NCBI GenBank assembly: GCA_038146865.1
Contig: JAYQSL010000007.1
Span: forward strand, 1-64,000
Source: GCA-2709075 sp038146865
Lineage (GTDB): Bacteria; Pseudomonadota; Alphaproteobacteria; MPNO01; UBA2964
Direction of reading: 5' to 3'
Length of the DNA: 64,000 bases
Part shown: one piece after another, positions 27,541 through 36,288 of the stretch
Numbering within the stretch: the first letter of the stretch is position 1
Layout: every line of letters starts with the position of its first letter
Program-made: the position numbers and the translations under genes
Notes under the pieces: generated by a model
Database searches by the model: none
Seen by the model: only the letters and a program-made list of their open reading frames with translations
Told to the model about the DNA's origin: nothing

Positions 27541-29901
27541 TCAAGCAACGCTTTTCTGGCTCTCAACAGGATACATATGTTGGTTCAATAGTGGCGGTGC
27601 TAAATATGCAAGGTTTTGCCTTTCTCTCCTAACATTTTTGTAAAAAGTATTCCGCATTCGGGGTTGGCGTCCCATTGTTTCGATTAGGGATTCCATCTCT
27701 TCCGGATCAAATTCCTGCCCATGCTCAGTTCCTGCAGCCCTGGTTATAGACTCATTCATTAAAGTTCCCCCAAGATCATTTGCGCCAGAATTTAGAAACG
27801 CCGCTGCTCCATCGCGACCATTTTTTACCCAGCTTGTTTGTATATTTTTGAAATAGGGATGCAGAGCGAGGCGCGCAATTGCGTGCATTAACAAAGTTTC
27901 CCGATATGTTGGACCCTTGCGGGACCGACCATGGTGGTATAGCGGCGCTTCCATGTGCACATATGGCAACGGAACAAATTCTGTAAAGCCACCCGTACGG
28001 GCTTGGAGATCCCGAAGAGCGATCAGATGATCGGCCCAATTTTCTGGTGTTTCTATGTGTCCAAACATGATCGTAGCTGTAGAGGGAACACCCGCCTGAT
28101 GCGCGGTTTCTATAATTTCCAGCCACTCCCCTGCCGATATCTTATCGGGGCAAATTTTCTCTCTAATTTTCTCATCTAAAATTTCCGCAGCGGTCCCTGG
28201 CAGGGAGCCCAATCCAGCATCTTTAAGTCGACAGATGAATTGCTCAACCGAAATTCCTAATGTGTTAGCTCCGTGAGAGATTTCCAGAGGTGAGAAAGCA
28301 TGGATATGGATATCGGGAGCAAAAGTCTTAACCGTGTCGCAAATTTTTAAATAAGTTTCACCCGTAAAAGTAGGGTGGATCCCGCCCTGCATGCAGACCT
28401 CCGTAGCCCCTCTCTCCCAGGCTTCTTGAGCCCGATATCCTATTTCCTTTAAATCAAGAAGATATGGCTTTTCGCCAAGCGCTGGTTTTCTTTTTCCCTT
28501 TGAAAAAGCACAGAAGGCGCATTTATAGCCGCAAATGTTGGTATAATTTATATTCCGATTGACTACGTAGGAAATCTCATCTCCACAGATCTTTTTTCTT
28601 AATTCATCCGCTGCAGATGCGACTTTTCTGAAATCGTCTCCCCTCGCTTTAAATAGGGTAATAATATCGGAGCGGTCGGCGATAGCACCCTGGCGCAATT
28701 TTTTCAGTACCGTCTTGATGTAGGGAGATCCCGGAGTGCTGTCATGAGGTATCACAGGGATATTTATGGCAGTCCCTGGGTGCCAGCTGTTTTCTCGAAC
28801 AAGACCTGAGGAGTCGACAGACTCTGAGACGTTTCTCTGTAGTTTCGGGTCCAACCATTTTTCTGGCTTGAGCGCGTATTCGGGGTAAATTGCTAGTCTT
28901 TCTACCAGCCTCTTTCCTGCTTCAGCTGTGCGCGCAGAGAGATTTAATATTTCGGGCCAAGGTGCCTCTGGATTGACATGGTCAGGTGTCACTGGAGAGA
29001 TACCTCCCCAATCGTTAATTCCCGCTTCAATAAGCATTTGGAAGGTATCTGGGGTAAGATTTGGGGGGGCCTGAATGTTCATTTTTGGTCCCAGAATTAT
29101 TCTGGCTATCGCGATGCAACGCATCAGCTCTTCAAGGCTAGGCTCTTTGGCATTTTCCATTTTTGTTAGAGGTTTTGAACGAAAATTTTGGATTATGATT
29201 TCCTGAATGTGTTTAAACTCATCATTTGTTTTTTTAATTTCCAGGAGTGAATCAATCCTCTCCGCCCATGTTTCTCCGATCCCAATTAATATACCTGTTG
29301 TAAATGGAATGCTCTGTCGACCGGCTTCCCTGATAGTTTCCAGACGCAAATCGGGATCTTTATCGGGTGATCCAAAATGGGGCTGACCCTTTTTGGTAAG
29401 GCGGCTTGATATGTTCTCAAGCATCAGCCCCTGACTAACTGTGAATTCACGCAGGTCTCTCATTTCCTCGCCAGAGACGACGCCGGGATTTGAGTGAGGT
29501 AAAAGCCCTGTCTGAGTGAAAACCAAATCACACATTTCTGTTAGATACGAAATCGTGGTTGCGTGTCCAAGCTTGGCAAGGGCCTCCCGGGCTGCCTCGT
29601 AGCGTAACTCAGGTTTATCTCCGAGAGTGAAAAGAGCTTCTTTGCAGCCTGCAGCCTTCCCAGCGCGTGCAATCTTTAGGACCTCATCGGGTGTCAAAAA
29701 TGGAAACTCACCTCGTCGCGGTGGGTGGGCGAAGGTACAATAGGAACAGACATTTCGACAGAGTTTTGTAAGGGGAATGAAAACTTTTCGGGAGAAAGAA
29801 ATGTCGTGACCATGTCCTATATCTCGCAAGGCTTTTGCTTGCAGAAAAAGTTCTTGCGGATTGGGTGCTGTAGCAAATTTTAAAATTTGGTCGCGGGTCA
29901 A
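27541..29901 (-). CDS. fbiC: FbiC, fused CofG/CofH Fo synthase
   Basis: 786 residues with two radical SAM domains. The N-terminal CofG half has C48-x3-C52-x2-C55, and the C-terminal CofH half has C457-x3-C461-x2-C464. Each binds a 4Fe-4S cluster. Together they build the deazaflavin Fo from tyrosine and the flavin precursor 5-amino-6-ribitylamino-uracil, releasing 5'-deoxyadenosine. The fused form is usual in actinobacteria and in bacteria that acquired F420 genes. It overlaps the BadI-like gene by 4 bases, tying F420 synthesis to the upstream catabolic genes. Confidence 0.95.
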   Translation of the reverse strand: MTRDQILKFATAPNPQELFLQAKALRDIGHGHDISFSRKVFIPLTKLCRNVCSYCTFAHPPRRGEFPFLTPDEVLKIARAGKAAGCKEALFTLGDKPELRYEAAREALAKLGHATTISYLTEMCDLVFTQTGLLPHSNPGVVSGEEMRDLREFTVSQGLMLENISSRLTKKGQPHFGSPDKDPDLRLETIREAGRQSIPFTTGILIGIGETWAERIDSLLEIKKTNDEFKHIQEIIIQNFRSKPLTKMENAKEPSLEELMRCIAIARIILGPKMNIQAPPNLTPDTFQMLIEAGINDWGGISPVTPDHVNPEAPWPEILNLSARTAEAGKRLVERLAIYPEYALKPEKWLDPKLQRNVSESVDSSGLVRENSWHPGTAINIPVIPHDSTPGSPYIKTVLKKLRQGAIADRSDIITLFKARGDDFRKVASAADELRKKICGDEISYVVNRNINYTNICGYKCAFCAFSKGKRKPALGEKPYLLDLKEIGYRAQEAWERGATEVCMQGGIHPTFTGETYLKICDTVKTFAPDIHIHAFSPLEISHGANTLGISVEQFICRLKDAGLGSLPGTAAEILDEKIREKICPDKISAGEWLEIIETAHQAGVPSTATIMFGHIETPENWADHLIALRDLQARTGGFTEFVPLPYVHMEAPLYHHGRSRKGPTYRETLLMHAIARLALHPYFKNIQTSWVKNGRDGAAAFLNSGANDLGGTLMNESITRAAGTEHGQEFDPEEMESLIETMGRQPRMRNTFYKNVRRERQNLAYLAPPLLNQHMYPVESQKSVA

Positions 29902-30692
29902 TCTCTTGTCTTCGTATATTTTCGAAAGTTCGGGGGACGTTTCTCCAAAAAGGCCTTAACGCCTTCTTTAGATTCGTCGGTGTCGTAATAAAGACCTAAC
30001 GCCTCGAATCCCAGTTGCCCAATGGCACGGATATTTTCTGAGTCTGCGTTGAAAGAGCGTTTTGCAATCGCCAGTGCCGTGGGGCTTTTTTCCATAATTT
30101 CCGCAACCCACCGTTCAACTTCTTGGTCTAGGTCGTTGTCCGAAACAACGGTGTTGACCAATCCCATATCAAGCGCCTCATTTGCTGTATAGCGACGACA
30201 AAGATACCAAATCTCTCTGGCTTTTTTTTCACCAACAATACGAGCTAAGTAAGCCGTGCCCCAGCCAGGATCTACTGAGCCCACTTTCGGTCCCACCTGC
30301 CCAAATATTGCGCTTTCTGAGGCGATGGTTAGATCACATAAGGTGGCTAAGACATTTCCTCCTCCGATAGCATAGCCCTGAACTCGGGCTATGACAGGTT
30401 TGGGTACGTCTCTAATAGCACTCTGAAGATCTTCTACAGGGAGACCGATAGTTCCCCGACCGCCATAGGTTCCTTCATGCGCGGACTGATCGCCCCCTGT
30501 ACAAAAGGCTTTTTCACCGGCTCCCGCAAGCACAATGGCCCCTATATTCCTATCCCAGCCGGCTTTTTGGATGGCATGGATAAGTTCCTCACAGGTCTCT
30601 GCTCTGAACGCGTTATATACTTTGGGTCGGTTTATAATGATCCAGGCGGCGCCATTTCGAACTTCATAGAGAATGTCTTGATAATCTTCCAT
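29898..30692 (-). CDS. badI: BadI-like 2-ketocyclohexanecarboxyl-CoA hydrolase (crotonase family)
   Basis: 264 residues. The match to remembered BadI of Rhodopseudomonas is close over the whole length: VRNGAAWIIINRP, AIVLAGAGEKAFCTGGDQS, DVPKPVIARVQGYAIGGGN, GSVDPGWGTA. BadI cleaves the ring of 2-ketocyclohexanecarboxyl-CoA to pimeloyl-CoA. The related MenB (naphthoate synthase) shares several motifs and is the alternative. The BadH-like dehydrogenase only 2 bases upstream favours BadI. No menaquinone genes are nearby. The true ring substrate could be a substituted alicycle. Confidence 0.85.
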   Translation of the reverse strand: MEDYQDILYEVRNGAAWIIINRPKVYNAFRAETCEELIHAIQKAGWDRNIGAIVLAGAGEKAFCTGGDQSAHEGTYGGRGTIGLPVEDLQSAIRDVPKPVIARVQGYAIGGGNVLATLCDLTIASESAIFGQVGPKVGSVDPGWGTAYLARIVGEKKAREIWYLCRRYTANEALDMGLVNTVVSDNDLDQEVERWVAEIMEKSPTALAIAKRSFNADSENIRAIGQLGFEALGLYYDTDESKEGVKAFLEKRPPNFRKYTKTRD

Positions 30693-30694
30693 AT

Positions 30695-31462
30695 CTACCC
30701 GTGCATCGTCAGTCCGCCCGAAACAGAAATTGTCTGTCCGGTTATGTATCCAGCATCATCGCTCGCTAAAAAGGCAACAACGCCTGCGTAATCGTCAGGA
30801 GCCCCAAGCCTTTTCATCGGAATTGCCCTGGCAAGGCCATCGGCAATTTTAGCTCCATCACCCGATGCCGCTTTGAATTCATCAAATAATGGAGTGTCCG
30901 TGGGGCCAGGGCATACACAGTTGATCTGAATACCATTTCTTGCACATTCCCTGGCAATAGTTTTGGAGAAAGCTATTATTCCCCCTTTGCATGCAGAGTA
31001 GACTGCCTCTCCCGATGACCCTACACGGCCCGCATCCGAGGAAATATTTATGATCCGGCCCGAACCAAACGCGATCATTTTAGGCAAAACAGCATGGTGC
31101 ATATTCAAAGGGCCGTATAGGTTGATGGCTATCACTTTGTCCCAAAAGTCTCGGTCTGTCTCGATAAATTGGATAGGCAAATCCCAACCTGCGTTATTTA
31201 CGAGTATGTTGATGGGACCATAGTCCGCCTCAAAAGCTCCAACAGCGGTGTCAATCGCATCACGATTTGTGATGTCGGTTTCGTAAAACTTTGCAGTCCC
31301 GTCAGTCGCCTCTATTTCTGAAACGGTTTCCAGAGAAGCATTCCGATTTATGTCGAAGATCGCTACCAAACATCCCTCGCTCGCTAACCTCTTAGCTATT
31401 TGACGGCCGATGCCAGAACCGGCTCCGGTCACTATTGCAGTTTTTTTCGCGAGACCTTTCAT
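30695..31462 (-). CDS. badH: BadH-like 2-hydroxycyclohexanecarboxyl-CoA dehydrogenase (SDR)
   Basis: 255-residue classical short-chain dehydrogenase: TGAGSGIG for NAD, NNAGWD, the Ser in ISSDAGRVGSSG and catalytic Y-S-A-C-K. The stretches MHHAVLPKM, RVGSSGEAVYSACKGG and the end TISVSGGLTMHG match remembered BadH closely. In that pathway it oxidises the 2-hydroxy ring acyl-CoA to the ketone that BadI opens. It sits between the MaoC-like gene (2-base gap) and badI (2-base gap). Confidence 0.84.
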   Translation of the reverse strand: MKGLAKKTAIVTGAGSGIGRQIAKRLASEGCLVAIFDINRNASLETVSEIEATDGTAKFYETDITNRDAIDTAVGAFEADYGPINILVNNAGWDLPIQFIETDRDFWDKVIAINLYGPLNMHHAVLPKMIAFGSGRIINISSDAGRVGSSGEAVYSACKGGIIAFSKTIARECARNGIQINCVCPGPTDTPLFDEFKAASGDGAKIADGLARAIPMKRLGAPDDYAGVVAFLASDDAGYITGQTISVSGGLTMHG

Positions 31463-31464
31463 AT

Positions 31465-31941
31465 TTATTGTCCGTCGGGGGTCCCAGCCATCATGCGCAC
31501 CGCGCGATATGTTATAACCGTCTCTTCGTTTTGGTTTTTGATATCATTTTGAGTTGTCACGATTCCCCTGTTTCCTTTGCTGGTGGGCCGAAGATCCGTA
31601 ACAGTTACTTCGGCGTGGACCGTATCTCCCGCAAAGACTGGCTTCAGGATCTTCTTCTGGACTTCTAATAATGCTAACCCCGTGGTTTGCATGGTAGATT
31701 GGCAGAGAAGCCCCTCTATTATCGTATATGTGCATGCGGCCGGTACTACTCGACCAGATATAACCCCGTGATCTTTACTGAATGAAAGGTCGGTGAAAAG
31801 TGTCTCAACCATCCCGGTAACACCGATAAAATTTACGATATCAGGCTCCGTAATCGTCCTGTTTAGGGTTTGAAAGCGATCGCCTATCGAAAGTTGATCC
31901 CAATACAGGCCTACACCAATTATTTTTAATTTTTCTGACAT
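31465..31941 (-). CDS. MaoC-like hot-dog protein lacking the usual catalytic Asp/His motif
   Basis: 158 residues. The start GLYWDQLSIGDRF and the later VFAGDTVHAEVTVTDL are typical of the MaoC hydratase family. Where active hydratases have the G-D-x-N-P-[LIV]-H segment, this protein has GVTGMVETLFTD. A conventional (R)-hydratase mechanism is therefore doubtful. In the operon a hydratase is expected between acyl-CoA dehydrogenation and the BadH step. It may use different residues, be one half of a heterodimer, or act as a thioester-binding protein. Confidence 0.75.
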   Translation of the reverse strand: MSEKLKIIGVGLYWDQLSIGDRFQTLNRTITEPDIVNFIGVTGMVETLFTDLSFSKDHGVISGRVVPAACTYTIIEGLLCQSTMQTTGLALLEVQKKILKPVFAGDTVHAEVTVTDLRPTSKGNRGIVTTQNDIKNQNEETVITYRAVRMMAGTPDGQ

Positions 31942-31947
31942 GCAAAC

Positions 31948-33159
31948 CTACCGACCGGATCGACCCCAATCTTTTGTAACTCCTGACCTAAACATCTCCG
32001 ATATTTCTTTCTCTGAAAACCCAGCCTCTTCAAGTATTTCTCTGCTATGCTCTCCCATATTGGGTTGAAGTTTGGCAATCTCTGCAGGGCTTTCGGAAAA
32101 ACGCACCGGGATATCAGGTAAAATAACATCTCCCTCTGTTGGGTGTTGATGGTTCTTAAAAAATCCTATGTTTGAAAGGTGAGGGTCATTGGGTAGATCC
32201 TCTATCTTGGTTATCCGCGCGCACGGAATTTCTAATTGGTTAAGTGTCTTGATCCAGTCGTCGGTTGTCCGACTAATCATTAGTTTCCCGGCTATTTCAT
32301 ATAGTTCATTTATATTGTCGGACCTTGAACCGAGGGACTCAAATCGTGGGTCAATATGCATCTCAGCCATGCCTACTTCAGACCAGAAGTTTTTCCACTG
32401 GGGGTCTGTATATGCCAGCATGCATATATGGCCATCACTGGTTTTATAGGGTCTTCGCCATTGGGCCAGAACTCGAGTATAACCCATACCCCCTTCAAGG
32501 GGCGGATCAAATGTCGCGGCGAAAAGGTGCTCAACCAGATTAAACGCTGTCATGCATTCATACATTGGTATTTCAACAAACTGTCCTTTACCTGTTCTTT
32601 CTCGAAAAACGAGTGCGGCGCTAATCGCATTTGCGGCGTAGAGGCCAACTGTCTTATCCGCAATTATCGTAGGAGTGTATCTAGGCTCGCCGGTAAGGCG
32701 GGCCATCAAATCTGCTGTGCCACTTTGTCCCTGGATTACATCATCGTAAGCAGGCTGACCCGCATAGGGTCCGTCTGCGCGATAGCCGTGGAGACCGGCG
32801 TAAATGATGCCAGGATAACGCGCTAAGACGTTAGAGTGGCCAAAGCCCAACTTCTCGATTTTTTGTGGCCGAATGGAGTGAATAAAAACGTCTGCATTAT
32901 CGATTAATCGCCACAAAGCCTCTTGGCCTTGGTTTTTTTTTAAATCGAGTACGATAGATCTTTTATTTCGGTTAAGGCCCATAAATAGAGCTGCCATATG
33001 CGAAGATCTGCGGGGGCCGGTTGTTCGCGTTGTGTCTCCTTCAGGAGCCTCAATTTTTATGATATCAGCACCCAGATCTCCCAGTTGCTGCGTACAAAAA
33101 GGGCCGAAAACCACGGATGATAGATCTAGCACTTTAATCCCAGAGAGTGGTCCAGACAT
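31948..33159 (-). CDS. CaiB/BaiF class III CoA-transferase
   Basis: 403 residues, the usual size. It opens GPLSGIKVLDLSSVVFGPF and carries ADIIKIEAPEGD and LNRNKRSIVLDLK, all family hallmarks. The catalytic Asp lies in PAYDDVIQGQSG. The enzyme moves CoA between carboxylic acids and probably activates the acid that the following MaoC, BadH and BadI proteins process. It is separated by 14 bases from the upstream monooxygenase gene and 6 from the MaoC gene. Confidence 0.9.
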   Translation of the reverse strand: MSGPLSGIKVLDLSSVVFGPFCTQQLGDLGADIIKIEAPEGDTTRTTGPRRSSHMAALFMGLNRNKRSIVLDLKKNQGQEALWRLIDNADVFIHSIRPQKIEKLGFGHSNVLARYPGIIYAGLHGYRADGPYAGQPAYDDVIQGQSGTADLMARLTGEPRYTPTIIADKTVGLYAANAISAALVFRERTGKGQFVEIPMYECMTAFNLVEHLFAATFDPPLEGGMGYTRVLAQWRRPYKTSDGHICMLAYTDPQWKNFWSEVGMAEMHIDPRFESLGSRSDNINELYEIAGKLMISRTTDDWIKTLNQLEIPCARITKIEDLPNDPHLSNIGFFKNHQHPTEGDVILPDIPVRFSESPAEIAKLQPNMGEHSREILEEAGFSEKEISEMFRSGVTKDWGRSGR

Positions 33160-33173
33160 AGAAGTGTCCTATC

Positions 33174-34616
33174 TTATTTCCAAATGAAGTCCGATACATT
33201 GAAATTGGTGGTAGCTTGGGCGTAGTCTTCTGTTGATCCTGGCCACTGAGTAACAATTTTCCCCGTCTCGGTCTGAAAATAGCTCAGACAATTCGCGGTT
33301 GTCATCGTACTTTCATTAAGACGTTTTTGAATAGTTGCATTAAAACTTTCTTGTTTTTCTTTTAAAACCTCTAGGGTTGTCTTTTTATCCCTGTCCAGTG
33401 TTGTGATGGCCTCCCCAATATAACGAGCCTGGCATTCCAACATAAAGATAATGCTTCCTGATAGATTTGTATTTGGACCGTACATCATAAAAAAATTTGG
33501 AAATCCGGACACTGTCATCCCGAGAAAAGCTTCCGCACCATCTTTCCATAATTCTCGCAAGGACATCGCATTTGTGCCGACTAAATTCACGGGTGATAGA
33601 TACTCTGTAGTCCGAAAACCTGTATTATAAATAATAACATCAATGTTTTTGTACTCCCGCCCCCCCGCGGCAAGCCCATCGGGTAAAATTTTGGTTACCT
33701 CATGAGGAATTAATTCGACATTATTTCGGGACAAAGCCGGGTACCAATCGTCCGACCGCAAAACGCGTTTGCAACCGAAGGGATAATCTGGCGTCAGATG
33801 GGATCGCAACTCGTCGTTTGGCACAACTGTTTTTAAGTATTCGATAAAGCCGTCTTGGACATGCCTGGTTTTTTCAATCGAATATCTTCGATCAGAGTTG
33901 TTGACCATTTCTTCATAAATTTCTCGTCTTTCTTCCTGGCGTTGCTCCAAAGTTATGGAGGAGTCGAAGTGATCCTCTCCTCGAGAGGCGATTTTGGGAG
34001 TAACGTATTGGGCGGACCTCTGAAAAATCAGCAGAGAGCCAACGATCGGTGCTATTTCAGGGACAAACTGTATTGCGCTGGCCCCAGTCCCCACTACAGC
34101 GACCGTTTTTCCGGAAAGGTCTATGTCATGATCCCAGTTTGAAGAGTGGAAGCTATCCCCTTGGAACTGATCAAGCCCGGAGAGGTTTGGAAGGCGAGGC
34201 CGATTAAAGAGACCCATCGCAGAAATAAGGATGTCCGCCGAAAAAGTATTTTGGCCCTCAAAATCGAGATCCCAGCATCTTTTTTTATCATCGAATTTTG
34301 CTGTTTTTAATTTGTGTCCGAAACAAATTTTATCTGATATTCCGTACTTTTGAGCGCAATTTTCTAAATATGATTTGATTTCAATGCCCGGAGCGTATCT
34401 CTTGCTCCAAGTGTGATTCTGTTCAAATGAATAGGAATAAAGGACTGATGGAACATCACAGGCCACCCCGGGATACCTATTGTCACGCCAGACTCCACCA
34501 ATTTCAGTTGATCCCTCAAAGATTTTAAAGTCGGAGTAGCCAGCGCGCTGCAGCTCGATGCCCATGGCGATACCACCGAAACCAGCTCCTATAATAGCAA
34601 TTCTTCGATTTTTCAT
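33174..34616 (-). CDS. Flavin monooxygenase of Baeyer-Villiger type
   Basis: 480 residues. The FAD motif GAGFGG lies near residue 10 and the second nucleotide motif GTGASA near 177. The Baeyer-Villiger fingerprint F-x-G-x3-H-x3-W-[PD] is met by F151-Q-G153, H157, W161 and D162. Such enzymes insert oxygen next to a ketone, making lactones or esters from cyclic ketones. It begins the minus-strand run leading into CoA-transferase, ring-cleavage and F420 genes, so an alicyclic or terpenoid ketone substrate is plausible but unproven. Confidence 0.88.
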   Translation of the reverse strand: MKNRRIAIIGAGFGGIAMGIELQRAGYSDFKIFEGSTEIGGVWRDNRYPGVACDVPSVLYSYSFEQNHTWSKRYAPGIEIKSYLENCAQKYGISDKICFGHKLKTAKFDDKKRCWDLDFEGQNTFSADILISAMGLFNRPRLPNLSGLDQFQGDSFHSSNWDHDIDLSGKTVAVVGTGASAIQFVPEIAPIVGSLLIFQRSAQYVTPKIASRGEDHFDSSITLEQRQEERREIYEEMVNNSDRRYSIEKTRHVQDGFIEYLKTVVPNDELRSHLTPDYPFGCKRVLRSDDWYPALSRNNVELIPHEVTKILPDGLAAGGREYKNIDVIIYNTGFRTTEYLSPVNLVGTNAMSLRELWKDGAEAFLGMTVSGFPNFFMMYGPNTNLSGSIIFMLECQARYIGEAITTLDRDKKTTLEVLKEKQESFNATIQKRLNESTMTTANCLSYFQTETGKIVTQWPGSTEDYAQATTNFNVSDFIWK

Positions 34617-34646
34617 CGATATCTACTAAAAACAATCATTGAGGTA

Positions 34647-34675
34647 GGGCGGCTCAATTTTTCATTGAACCGCCC
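34647..34675 (-). terminator. 12-bp stem hairpin between NIPSNAP and monooxygenase genes
   Basis: GGGCGGCTCAAT and ATTGAACCGCCC form a 12-pair stem (one G-U on the minus-strand RNA) around a 5-base loop. It starts 9 bases past the NIPSNAP gene end. A T-run comes only about 14 bases later, so it could be a partial terminator or RNA-processing stem rather than a strong terminator. Confidence 0.5.
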
Positions 34676-34683
34676 TTAAGTTA

Positions 34684-35307
34684 TCAGGCCAAGGGAGAAA
34701 AACTCGCAGGCAGAACGATTTTATTGGTTTGAATCTGGAGGGTTTCTCGCCGACCTTTAGGTGGCCAAATCCCTTTAGCAGCGGCCTCAGCACGAACTTC
34801 AGCTCGATGGTCGAGGCTTTCATAGCTCCAAATATGCACAAATTTGTTGAGTCCACCGGACTCTGTGTGCATTGCCATCACAAGGGGAGAGAGCTTTTCT
34901 CTTTTGGGGACCGCTTTGGACCAGTTTTTGTATACCTCGCCGATCATTCCTGGAATGACTTGATATTCTCTCCATTCAAAAATCGGGCCCATCTTCCCCT
35001 TTGGAAATTCAGGGGTCATTGGAGAGGGGTGGAAAATTTCCGACTGCATATGCTCTTGGAGATGACCAACTTTCGGAGGCCATGCATATTTTTTCTCACT
35101 TACTGAACGTGCTCGTTTTCGTTCCCGTTCACCAGCATCCTTATAAGGCCAAATATGTATGACTTCATTCAGCATTCCGATTTCTGTGAAAAAGAAAGCA
35201 GAGAGTTTTGAGAGGTTTTTCCTCTTTTCATAGGCCTTGCCGAATATCTTTATGAATTCCGGCACGCCTCTCGGTTTAAGCCTGTAGGTTCTCACTTCGT
35301 AAATCAT
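34684..35307 (-). CDS. NIPSNAP-family protein, two ferredoxin-like repeats
   Basis: 207 residues built of two similar halves. Each has a YEVRTYRL/FEWREYQV start, a KR-rich helix and the hallmark EVIHIWPYKD / KFVHIWSYES. NIPSNAP proteins are dimeric alpha/beta barrels of poorly known function, often beside catabolic genes. A perfect ribosome site (AAGGAGG, 5 bases from ATG) precedes it. It is divergent from the selenium transport genes and separated from the monooxygenase by the hairpin at 34647. Confidence 0.85.
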   Translation of the reverse strand: MIYEVRTYRLKPRGVPEFIKIFGKAYEKRKNLSKLSAFFFTEIGMLNEVIHIWPYKDAGERERKRARSVSEKKYAWPPKVGHLQEHMQSEIFHPSPMTPEFPKGKMGPIFEWREYQVIPGMIGEVYKNWSKAVPKREKLSPLVMAMHTESGGLNKFVHIWSYESLDHRAEVRAEAAAKGIWPPKGRRETLQIQTNKIVLPASFSPLA

Positions 35308-35341
35308 AGATGCCTCCTTGAAATAATTATTTGAACCAAAT

Positions 35342-35370
35342 TTGCCTTAGAACCAAGTGTGACATAAAAC
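35342..35370 (+). promoter_or_regulatory. Candidate promoter of the selenium transport/SelD operon
   Basis: TTGCCT and TAAAAC spaced by 17 bases lie in the 99-base divergent gap. Each element matches four of six consensus bases. The spacing to the start codon at 35407 is about 36 bases. Confidence 0.35.
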
Positions 35371-35406
35371 ACTGATCAAACCACCCTTAATGAAATGAGA
35401 GTTGTT

Positions 35407-36288
35407 ATGAAATTATTAAGTTCTTTTGTTGCAGTAGTGATCGCTTTATCAGTAGCCGGAGGAATTGGTTCTGCTGATCAGGCCCGAGCATCAGGGAAAT
35501 TTGTTTTTACGGCGATACCGGATCAAGATGAGAGCAAACTTAGAAAACGTTTTGGGAAAGTGGCGACTTACCTCTCTAAGGAATTAGGGATGAAGGTCGA
35601 GTATGTGCCCGTAAAATCCTACGCTGCCGCGGTTACTGCATTTAGAAATAACCAAGTTCAGTTAGCTTGGTTTGGAGGATTGTCAGGCGTTCGAGCTCGG
35701 CTATTGGTTAAAGGATCGACCGCTATTGCACAGGGAAAAAAGGATCCCTTTTTTGAGACCTACTTTATCGCTCATTCGAGCACGGGACTCTCTTATTCCA
35801 AAAATTTCCCTAAAGGAATAGCAGGAAAGACTTTTACTTTCGGGTCAAAAGGATCGACCTCGGGACGTTTGATGCCAGAGTATCATATTCGCCAAGCATT
35901 CGGGAAAGCACCATCTCAGGTGTTCAAGAGAGTTGGATTCAGTGGTAATCACTCAAGAACAGTTTCATTGGTTCAGTCTGGTGCCTTTCAGGTTGGGGCT
36001 ACCAACTTTAAGGTCTGGAAAAGAGGCCTGAAGGATGGAAGCATCGATCCAAAGAAAGTAAAAGTCATATGGAAAACACCTGGTTACCCCGATTACAATT
36101 GGACTATACGGGGTGATGTGGATCAAAGTTTTGGTAATGGCTTCTCTAAAAAAGTGCAAAAGGCCTTGTTGTCCATGAGCGACCCAGACTTGTTAAAATC
36201 TTTCCCTCGGGAAGCTTTTATTTCTGCGAAAAATGATGATTACAAGCCAATTTTAGACACAGCAAAATTGCTTAAACTTATCGACTAG
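35407..36288 (+). CDS. PhnD-like periplasmic binding protein, putative selenium oxyanion importer
   Basis: 293 residues from ATG 35407, chosen because GAGAG lies 5-6 bases upstream and a clean signal peptide (MKLLSS, hydrophobic core, ARA) follows. An ATG at 35395 adds four residues. The mature part is PhnD/phosphonate-binding-like: FTAIPDQDESKLRKRF, LAWFGGLSGVRARL, FGSKGSTSGRLMPE. I recall a PhnD subfamily annotated as putative selenate-binding and found next to selD. The selD/sen genes downstream support that. Phosphonate or phosphite transport is the alternative. Confidence 0.75.
   Translation: MKLLSSFVAVVIALSVAGGIGSADQARASGKFVFTAIPDQDESKLRKRFGKVATYLSKELGMKVEYVPVKSYAAAVTAFRNNQVQLAWFGGLSGVRARLLVKGSTAIAQGKKDPFFETYFIAHSSTGLSYSKNFPKGIAGKTFTFGSKGSTSGRLMPEYHIRQAFGKAPSQVFKRVGFSGNHSRTVSLVQSGAFQVGATNFKVWKRGLKDGSIDPKKVKVIWKTPGYPDYNWTIRGDVDQSFGNGFSKKVQKALLSMSDPDLLKSFPREAFISAKNDDYKPILDTAKLLKLID

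Noticed and set aside
29898..30692. MenB (naphthoate synthase)
   Set aside because: Some motifs are shared, but the whole-length match to BadI, the BadH-like partner and the lack of menaquinone genes argue against it.
32356..32826. 156-residue plus-strand frame within the CoA-transferase gene
   Set aside because: Overlaps a firm CaiB/BaiF gene on the other strand and has no family features.
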